From Candidatus Iainarchaeum sp. (GTDB taxonomy: Archaea; Iainarchaeota; Iainarchaeia; JAGGVJ01), in NCBI GenBank assembly GCA_021158055.1, contig JAGGVJ010000020.1:1-20165 (forward strand): a DNA stretch of 20,165 bases, read 5' to 3'. Of the stretch, positions 14,226-20,165 are shown one piece after another (position 1 is the stretch's first letter; the number at the start of each line of letters is the position of its first letter). A model generated the notes under the pieces. It saw only the letters and a program-made list of their open reading frames with translations, did no database searches and was not told the DNA's origin. The position numbers and the translations under genes are program-made.

Positions 14226-15513
14226 GCGCCCATAACCAAATGGGTTTCAATTCAATTGTCTTGCCATTGATTCTGATTATGTCTTCCTGATCCCCTGTGA
14301 GTATGAGTCCCGAGTCAAGCCCGTAAGCATCCATTGCATTCAGGAGCCCTTGAAACTCCCGTTTTTCATTTTTATGTTCTAATTCTTTTGTCACCTGTAT
14401 CGCAGAAATTATCGTGTTCTTGTCTTTTATCACAAAATCACATTCATTTTTTTCTAAATGATAGTATGTTTCTTTTCCGCGTCTGCAAAGTTCTATAAAA
14501 ACCATATTTTCAAGAAGCCTGCCTGAATTTTTTGAAAAACTGAAACCCACCGCCGTTGCAAGACCGGTATCTATGCAATATATCTTTTTTGAGCCCAACA
14601 TCTGCTTCTTTAATGAATATGAATATCTGCTCAACCCAAAAAACATGAAACTATTCTCAAAATAATCAAGATAATTTTTAATACTGCTTATGCTTTTTAT
14701 TCCGCTTATGTCTTTTAATGTATTATATGAATGAATCTTGCTTATATTGGATGCCAGAAAATTGCTGATTTTTTTCATTTCATTGACTTTTGTTATGGAA
14801 TGTCTTGCAATTATGTCCCTGTAAAATATGTCATTGTAATAATCTTTAAGCAACTCTTTATTTTTTTCTTTCAGGACTTGCGGGAATCCCCCCAAGGCGA
14901 TATACTCATTGAACCTGCGTTTAATTTTTGTTTTTTTTATTGTTGTAAGTTTTGAGATTTCAAATGTTTCATTGTTTAGTTTAAGATACTCCTTAAAGCT
15001 GAATGGGAACAATTCAAGAACCACATTTCTTCCCGTAAGTGATGTCGCAATTTCAGAACTGAGCAGGGTTGCATTAGATCCGGTAACAAATATCTTTATT
15101 CCTTTTTCATACATCCTGTTCAGGAATTTTTCCCAGCCAAAAGCATTTTGTATCTCATCAAAGAAAAAGACAATCTTATTTTGTTCGGGGTTGAATTCCT
15201 CAAGGAATATTGAAAAGATGTTATTGAAATCATCTGCGCTTAAATCTATGAATCGTTCATCATCAAAATTAAGGTATAATATATTATTTTTATCTGTTTT
15301 TTTAAGGATTTCATCTTTTATGATATACATTAATGATGATTTTCCGCACCGCCTTATTCCCGTGATGACAACAATCTGTTGCGTGTTTATGTATTTCTTA
15401 AGGCCTATATCTCTCTGCATCAATTCTTTTTTCTCAAAAAAAGATTCTCTTTGATCAAGCATTATTTCTTTTAGCCTGCTTTTTAACATAATTATATCTG
15501 GTTGATGTGACAT
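14218..15513 (-). CDS. AAA_14 / DUF4143 ATPase 2 (COG1373-like)
   Basis: The 431-residue protein has Walker A GIRRCGKS (52-59), Walker B FFFDEIQ (116-122) and the family signature FVTGSNATLLSSEIATSLTG (142-161). FKEYLKLN and ALGGFPQVLKE follow. The C-terminal DUF4143 region carries LLENMVFIEL, NECDFVI and AIQVTKE, a PD-(D/E)XK-like set again with Gln in the last motif. It is a distant paralogue of ATPase 1: shared motifs, different elsewhere, so not a recent duplicate. The two genes converge with about 600 bases of debris between them. Codon use is A+T-rich. ATPase activity is expected; biological role (defence, stress or selfish maintenance) is unknown. Confidence 0.9.
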   Translation of the reverse strand: MSHQPDIIMLKSRLKEIMLDQRESFFEKKELMQRDIGLKKYINTQQIVVITGIRRCGKSSLMYIIKDEILKKTDKNNILYLNFDDERFIDLSADDFNNIFSIFLEEFNPEQNKIVFFFDEIQNAFGWEKFLNRMYEKGIKIFVTGSNATLLSSEIATSLTGRNVVLELFPFSFKEYLKLNNETFEISKLTTIKKTKIKRRFNEYIALGGFPQVLKEKNKELLKDYYNDIFYRDIIARHSITKVNEMKKISNFLASNISKIHSYNTLKDISGIKSISSIKNYLDYFENSFMFFGLSRYSYSLKKQMLGSKKIYCIDTGLATAVGFSFSKNSGRLLENMVFIELCRRGKETYYHLEKNECDFVIKDKNTIISAIQVTKELEHKNEKREFQGLLNAMDAYGLDSGLILTGDQEDIIRINGKTIELKPIWLWALE

Positions 15514-15515
15514 AT

Positions 15516-15571
15516 AAACCTTTCGTTTGAAAAGAACGTTTTATATCAAAACCTTTCGTTTGAAAAGAACG
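15516..15571 (-). promoter_or_regulatory. Paired 23-bp direct repeats flanking the TATA box of ATPase 2
   Basis: An identical 23-base sequence occurs at 15516-15538 and 15549-15571, 33 bases apart. Each contains a palindrome, on the minus strand CGTT-N7-AACG (CGTTCTTTTCAAACG). One copy lies upstream of the TATA box and the other covers the expected transcription start and the bases next to the ATG. Binding at either copy should block the promoter. The likely binder is unknown; autoregulation is inferred from the arrangement. Confidence 0.75.
15539..15547 (-). promoter_or_regulatory. TATA box of ATPase 2
   Basis: GATATAAAA on the minus strand sits between the two operator repeats, centred about 30 bases before the ATG at 15513. 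The predicted start site is within a few bases of the ATG, so the transcript is leaderless or nearly so. Confidence 0.6.
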
Positions 15572-15668
15572 AAAACCTGATTTTTTTTCTCCGGAACATC
15601 AATATCTGAACCGCATCAATATCCGGACAGGTCTCAAGCCACACCATGCCCTCACGCACCGTAGAAAC

Positions 15669-15731
15669 AAAAAAAGACCAAACCCTGCTTTTGTCCCGCA
15701 AAAGCAAGGTTGCTGATTTTCTGCGGTTTGG
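15669..15731 (-). terminator. Two-tier hairpin terminator of the giant surface-protein gene
   Basis: On the minus strand, 15 bases after the stop, CCAAACC (15731-15725) pairs with GGTTTGG (15684-15678). Inside this lies a perfect 8-bp hairpin, TGCTTTTG/CAAAAGCA (15706-15699 with 15693-15686, loop of 5). A run of seven T (15675-15669) follows the outer stem. It separates the giant gene from the ATPase 2 promoter. Confidence 0.75.
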
Positions 15732-15746
15732 CAATCTGCCCAACAA

Positions 15747-18700
15747 CTATTTCTTCTTTGAATGCTTGTGGACAATGGGTTTGTGCGGGTTTGATTTTTT
15801 GTGCTTTTCCTCTTTTCTCTTGAGCTTATTGTAGTTGTAATCAAACATCAGGTCATTCCAGAAGTCACGAACGAGTTTTCTTTTCACATATGCAACCAGT
15901 AAAACTACAATCAACAAAAGGCCACCCATTAAAATCAGGCCTGTCTGCAGTTGGTCTGCCGGCGGAACAATTTCTTCCGGTTCCTTGTCTTCCGAACCGG
16001 TTTCTTCATCATCGTCCGGAGGCAGGATTTCAGAGTCATCAACGTCAATGACTATCGTGCATTCATTGTTCTGGCAGACCTGGTTTTGCCAGTCGCAATC
16101 GCAGTCAGTGCAGCAGTTTGCAGAATTTTCCGTGTCCTGGCAAACCCCGTCGCCGCACACTGCCTGTTGCTCCGGCTCTTCTTCAGGCATCCCTTCAAAC
16201 TCAATCGCGGGGTCAGTGAACAGCCCTGAAGCTGTTTCAACCTGAAGGATCTCATAGCCGACTTCAACTTCCTGTCCCGGCAAGAGCGAGTCGATTATCC
16301 ATTCAATCACAGGGTCTTCCTCAATCACAATGTAGTTTCCGTTGAAAATAGCTTTCGGAATGTCTTTCCTGGTCTTCCTGTCAAAAACAGTCTCGTTTAC
16401 ATTGCTTAAAACTGATTTTGGAATCGTTTCCCTTACGCGCACATTTCTCATTGTTTCCCCGGTCGGGTTCCTGACCCTCAAGGTAATGGTTGATTTCGGG
16501 TAGTCGTAAAGATCTGTCCTCAGCCCGGTCGTTTCCTCTTCATACCTTTTCTGGTGTTTTATCTCACGGGTTATGACTGGCATTTGTTTTTCAGCTTTTG
16601 ATTCCGAAACAACCAGCGTCATTGTTCTTAAATCCGCGGGATCATCGCGGAACGTGACAACAGCGGTTATTTTGTAAGAGCCTGTGTCAAGCTCTTTTAA
16701 GGCAGTTGCATATACCGTCATGTCCACCGGTTCGTAAATCAAGAACTTTTCAGGGATTGTCGGGTTTGTGAATGAAAAACAATCACTGCAATCCGACTCA
16801 AATTCAATTTTCACATCTTCCCCGTAAATCAAGAACCCGGAAACGTTTGCCAGGCCAAGCTCAAGTTTTGTTCTTTCTCCTTTCTCCCCGTTAATGTGAG
16901 TTAAAATCGGGTAATTGAGAATTTCAATGCAACTGACGCCCTCTGTAGTTGAACCGCCTGAAGTCCCCCCGCCGCCAGTGCCTCCGCCAAGGCGTGTAAC
17001 GGTGATTGTATCAGACTGCACGCTTTCGTTTCCTGCAAGGTCAACTGCCGTGACAAAAATTGCGTTGTCGCCCGCTGCAAGCCCGACTGAAGACGCCGAA
17101 TAGCTTCCGGAAGTCGCTGTGACTGATTTTGAAAGCGATCCCTTGACATACACATTGACTGTGGCATCTGACTCTGCGCCTCCCGCAACAGTTGTTGTTG
17201 AAGTCACCAGCATTTCGTTGTCTGCAGGGGAAGTTATTGTCGGCTTTGCCGGCGGTGTCGTGTCTGTGTACGCTCCTCCTGCCAGAGACAGGTCCGTAAC
17301 CGGATTGCCTGCCAGATCGCTTGCAGTAACCGTCACGTCTTCTGCAACAGTTCCGACTGCTGCCACGTCAACTGCAATTGTCCTTGTGAACATGTAGACA
17401 TTTCCTGAAACAAGTGTCATTGTTTGTGAAGACACATCGTTTGCAGTGCCTTCCGCCTCCACAGAGTAAGTGGGTGCTGCCTGAAGGGCCTCGTTTGCTT
17501 CAACTTTTACATAATACGTGCCTGCTTTCAGGTGAACCGGCGGTGACGGCGCAATCAAAAGACCTGCGTCAAGGTAATAAGTCATCGTAAACGTCGGCGG
17601 CACTGAATCTGTTACCTGTGTGAAATTAAAATCAGCCGTTGGAACGCTTGAGTTTCCCGCGGCGTCTGTCGCAGTCAAAGTCACTGCTTTGGGAGTTGAA
17701 TAGTCAGTCGCTGAAACAATTCCCGCAGTTTCAAGGTTTGCGTTTGAAAAGTTAAAATCACCGCTTCCGTCAGCTGAAATGCTTACATTTGAATCGGCAC
17801 CGTCAACGAAAAGCTTCACTGTTGAATTTGGCTCTGCTGTCCCGCTCAAAGTCACAGTCGGCTTGGTCACCTGGGTTATCTCATACGGGTTTGTTGCCGG
17901 AACACTAATGACCGGAACTGCCGGAGTGTTTGCGTCAATCGTCTTGTTGACATCTGTCCCGTTTACTGCCGCACTTATGTTTCCTGCAGGATCAGTCAAG
18001 GTAACATTAACCAACTGCAACGGAGCCAACTGATCAGCCTGGCCCTCAACAACAGCATAAGTCGCAGTATAAGTCACACCGCCGTCACCGGTACTCCAAG
18101 CCAAAGCCCCGCCATTGTAACTGGCAGGAAGAACAGTCAAACCGGTTTCAGCAACAAGCGGGGAAACCGTAAACGTAATTGACTCACCGACCTTCAACAC
18201 ACCGGCACCAGTCGCGTCAGAAGTAACCAAGGAAACAGTAGGCGAATTCGCATCAACAGCCAGAGTATTGGCATCAACTGAAGTAAACACTGGATTCAAA
18301 TTTCCCGCAACATCGCTCAAAACAACACTCGCAGTCATTGCACCGGACAAGACATCTGAATCGCCTTCCGAAACAACATAATCAACCGAATACACTCCCC
18401 CGCCCAAATCCTGGAAATTAGAGGAAGCCACATCAACACCATTCACAACAACCGCATCCGCAGAATAACCTGCCTCATCAGCAGTAATTGTCAGTACAAC
18501 AGTATCACTCACTCTTGCAGTCCCGGAACCCGGAGAAACCGCAAGAGCACTCACGACAGGCGAATTCGCGTCAATCGTTTTATTTACATCTGTTCCGTCT
18601 TTTGAAGTGCTTATATTGCCTGCAGGATCAGTCAAAGTAACATTTGTTAACTGCAAAGGAGTTGACTGATCAGCCTGGCCCTCAACAACAATATAAGTCG

Positions 18701-20165
18701 CGGTATAATCCGAACCATCAACAGTCGACCAACTCAAAGCCCCACCATTGTAAACGGCCGGAAGAACAGTCAAACCAGTTTCAGTAACTGTTGGAGTGAC
18801 TGTGAAAACAATCTCATTATCAACCTTCAGTACACCTGAAGCAGTTGCATCTGAAACAACCGAAACGATTGCCGGTGTATTCGCATCAATTGTCTTATTG
18901 ACATCACTCCCATCTGCTGGGGTGCTTGTGTTTCCCGCGGCGTCAGTAATCGTAACACCTGTTATCTGAAGAGGGCTTGTTTGGTCGTTTTCGCCTTCAT
19001 TTATTGTGTAAGTTCCGGTATAAGTCACACCGCTATTATCAGTGCTCCAGCTCAAAACCTCGCTGTTATACGAACCTGAAACACTTGCGCCTAATTCAGT
19101 GGTGCTTGGGGTTAAAGTAAAAGTAATTGAATTCGCGACCTTCAACACACCAGAAGCAGTTGCATCTGAAGTTATTGAAGTTATTGTCGGGGCAATCGTA
19201 TCCTGAACATAATTATATGCTGTTGAAACAACTGACTCGTTTCCTGCCGCGTCTGTTGCAGTCAAAGTCACTGCTTTCGGGGTTGAATAATCTGTCCCTG
19301 AAACAATTCCGGCTGTGGTTAAATTTTCGTTTGAAAAAGAATAACTTCCACTTGTTGCAGTGGTACTCAACCCACTGTCAACCGAATCAACATAAAGCTT
19401 CACTGTTGAATCTGCTTCCGCACTTCCAGCAATTACCTGCGCTGACTTGTTTGCAATGTTAATTACAACAGTTGTTGTGCCTGGGCTTACCACCACAGGT
19501 GCATTTGGCGCAACAGTGTCAATTACAAACGAACCGGTTGTATCAACATCCATTGTGTTTCCAGCTTTGTCTGTTGAACCGCCCACTGACAAAGTAGCTG
19601 TTCCATTGTTATGGCCTGGAAGAACCGTTGCTGTCCCAGTCCATTGATTTGCAGCATAAGTGCTTTTTGTGACTGTTACTGCTGCTCCGCCTGACGGCGT
19701 AAATTCAACTGTCGGGCTTAAAGTGTAATCCAGACCGCTTCCGGTTTCAGTGTACTTGACTGTTACATTGATTGTTCCTGCTTTTGCAGGATCAGGGGTG
19801 ATCTCTGTGCTTGCGACAACCGGTTTTGTCACGTCATACTGAATGTTATCTGCACTGTAACTTGTTGTTATTTTGCCTGACGCATCCTGGCATTCAAGCT
19901 TGATGCAATAATAGTTCCCGTCTGTTCCCGTGAAGGAAATTCCGCTTGAAGTGTTCCAAGGGGTTGAAATAGTATAAGAGAGAGTGCCGTCACAAGTTGC
20001 TATTGGAGACGCGCTTCCATCTGAATACGAAACCTGATAAGGGGTTGTTGCGTGCATTCCGTAATTAACTGTTCCCGCGGTGTCTGTGCAGGTTCCCGCT
20101 GACGCAATATCAACAGTTGTTGCTGTGTTGTCGTAAGAAAGAGTCGAGGGGTTGACTCCTGTTGC
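15747..20165 (-). CDS. Giant Ig-repeat cell-surface protein with membrane anchor (5' end outside window)
   Basis: The frame is open to the right edge, so 1472 visible residues are the C-terminal part; the ATG at 20057 is internal and is used for numbering here. Residues 75-1020 are a tandem array of bacterial-Ig-like domains of about 105 residues, each ending near TLTDPAGN or TATDAAGN. A Gly/Ser hinge (1024-1036) leads to two further beta domains (to about 1290). A Cys-rich module follows, CGDGVCQ at 1301 with CCTDCDCDW and CQNNEC, then an Asp/Glu-rich spacer, one membrane segment (1372-1391) and a 45-residue cytoplasmic tail ending in Lys/His-rich sequence. This is a stalk-like surface protein, plausibly for adhesion or envelope structure. 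The stop is followed by a strong terminator. No enzyme motif is visible. Confidence 0.9.
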   Translation of the reverse strand, partial: ATGVNPSTLSYDNTATTVDIASAGTCTDTAGTVNYGMHATTPYQVSYSDGSASPIATCDGTLSYTISTPWNTSSGISFTGTDGNYYCIKLECQDASGKITTSYSADNIQYDVTKPVVASTEITPDPAKAGTINVTVKYTETGSGLDYTLSPTVEFTPSGGAAVTVTKSTYAANQWTGTATVLPGHNNGTATLSVGGSTDKAGNTMDVDTTGSFVIDTVAPNAPVVVSPGTTTVVINIANKSAQVIAGSAEADSTVKLYVDSVDSGLSTTATSGSYSFSNENLTTAGIVSGTDYSTPKAVTLTATDAAGNESVVSTAYNYVQDTIAPTITSITSDATASGVLKVANSITFTLTPSTTELGASVSGSYNSEVLSWSTDNSGVTYTGTYTINEGENDQTSPLQITGVTITDAAGNTSTPADGSDVNKTIDANTPAIVSVVSDATASGVLKVDNEIVFTVTPTVTETGLTVLPAVYNGGALSWSTVDGSDYTATYIVVEGQADQSTPLQLTNVTLTDPAGNISTSKDGTDVNKTIDANSPVVSALAVSPGSGTARVSDTVVLTITADEAGYSADAVVVNGVDVASSNFQDLGGGVYSVDYVVSEGDSDVLSGAMTASVVLSDVAGNLNPVFTSVDANTLAVDANSPTVSLVTSDATGAGVLKVGESITFTVSPLVAETGLTVLPASYNGGALAWSTGDGGVTYTATYAVVEGQADQLAPLQLVNVTLTDPAGNISAAVNGTDVNKTIDANTPAVPVISVPATNPYEITQVTKPTVTLSGTAEPNSTVKLFVDGADSNVSISADGSGDFNFSNANLETAGIVSATDYSTPKAVTLTATDAAGNSSVPTADFNFTQVTDSVPPTFTMTYYLDAGLLIAPSPPVHLKAGTYYVKVEANEALQAAPTYSVEAEGTANDVSSQTMTLVSGNVYMFTRTIAVDVAAVGTVAEDVTVTASDLAGNPVTDLSLAGGAYTDTTPPAKPTITSPADNEMLVTSTTTVAGGAESDATVNVYVKGSLSKSVTATSGSYSASSVGLAAGDNAIFVTAVDLAGNESVQSDTITVTRLGGGTGGGGTSGGSTTEGVSCIEILNYPILTHINGEKGERTKLELGLANVSGFLIYGEDVKIEFESDCSDCFSFTNPTIPEKFLIYEPVDMTVYATALKELDTGSYKITAVVTFRDDPADLRTMTLVVSESKAEKQMPVITREIKHQKRYEEETTGLRTDLYDYPKSTITLRVRNPTGETMRNVRVRETIPKSVLSNVNETVFDRKTRKDIPKAIFNGNYIVIEEDPVIEWIIDSLLPGQEVEVGYEILQVETASGLFTDPAIEFEGMPEEEPEQQAVCGDGVCQDTENSANCCTDCDCDWQNQVCQNNECTIVIDVDDSEILPPDDDEETGSEDKEPEEIVPPADQLQTGLILMGGLLLIVVLLVAYVKRKLVRDFWNDLMFDYNYNKLKRKEEKHKKSNPHKPIVHKHSKKK
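17907..19169 (-). repeat. Four tandem Ig-like units of about 105 residues in the giant protein
   Basis: Units begin at residues 297, 402, about 507 and 613 (counted from 20057), that is at bases 19169, 18854, 18539 and 18221. Units 1, 2 and 4 start SDAT(A/G)xGVLKV and end DVNKTIDAN; unit 3 is divergent. Units 2 and 4 are the most alike (VEGQADQ, LTDPAGNIS) and share long near-identical DNA stretches, so they duplicated recently. A separate pair at residues 217-280 and 745-808 (STVKL(Y/F)VD, DYSTPKAVTLTATDAAGN) is 528 residues apart, five times the same period. Confidence 0.85.

Noticed and set aside
15546-15746. A 66-codon minus-strand frame right after the giant gene's stop.
   Set aside because: It runs through the terminator hairpin and the operator repeats and has no protein-like composition.
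15951-19647. Many plus-strand frames opposite the giant gene, and similar antisense frames opposite the other large genes.
   Set aside because: They are antisense shadows caused by repeat and codon bias; none has a ribosome-binding site or recognisable domain.

Overview
The window looks like chromosomal DNA of an archaeon. Start codons are often preceded by GGTGA-type ribosome-binding sites (GGTGAG before the 7038 gene, GGTGAT before the 8048 gene). TATA boxes lie about 26 bases before several starts, giving leaderless-type promoters. The informational genes are also archaeal in type: a RecJ/GAN-like DHH nuclease and the DTD2 form of D-aminoacyl-tRNA deacylase. The many secreted, Cys-rich or Ig-rich surface proteins with membrane anchors, plus the small wHTH and beta-sandwich proteins, would suit a DPANN-type lineage (for example Diapherotrites or Woesearchaeota). 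That lineage placement is inference only. No rRNA, tRNA or CRISPR array was seen.

Layout. (1) 1-1646, minus: 5' part of a secreted DUF2341/LamG surface protein running off the left edge; its missing stop hides it from simple ORF calling. (2) 1923-3407, plus: DHH-DHHA1 nuclease. (3) 3442-7038, minus: a secreted alpha/alpha-toroid plus PKD membrane-anchored protein, dtdA, and a multi-membrane-segment protein of unknown role. A possible 48-residue membrane peptide lies at 7159-7305. (4) 7507-9163, plus: a winged-helix-like protein, a small beta-sandwich protein followed by a 33-bp tandem repeat that copies its own stop codon, and a lipoprotein with a strict 24-residue cysteine repeat. (5) 9236-12171, plus: a compact porC-porD-porA-porB operon for a four-subunit pyruvate (2-oxoacid):ferredoxin oxidoreductase, with 4-base ATGA overlaps at C/D and A/B. 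(6) 12244-15571: an A+T-rich accessory island holding two convergent, distantly related AAA_14/DUF4143 ATPases. About 600 bases of genetic debris lie between them: a por operon scar, an orphan operator array, a small ORF and nested hairpins. (7) 15747-20165, minus: the 3' part of a giant Ig-repeat surface protein with a Cys-rich module, one membrane anchor and a Lys/His-rich cytoplasmic tail, followed by a two-tier hairpin terminator.

How the parts work together. The por operon is core energy metabolism, oxidising 2-oxoacids to acyl-CoA with reduction of ferredoxin. The nuclease and dtdA are housekeeping. The three large secreted proteins and the lipoprotein are probably cell-surface components for adhesion or the cell envelope. 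The most unusual part is the ATPase island. Each ATPase gene is preceded by a TATA box embedded in two copies of a short imperfect palindrome set 33 bp apart, with a different sequence for each gene. A third related array (32-bp period, followed by a bare start codon) stands between them without its gene. This suggests a family of self-regulating, gained-and-lost ATPase cassettes with private operators.
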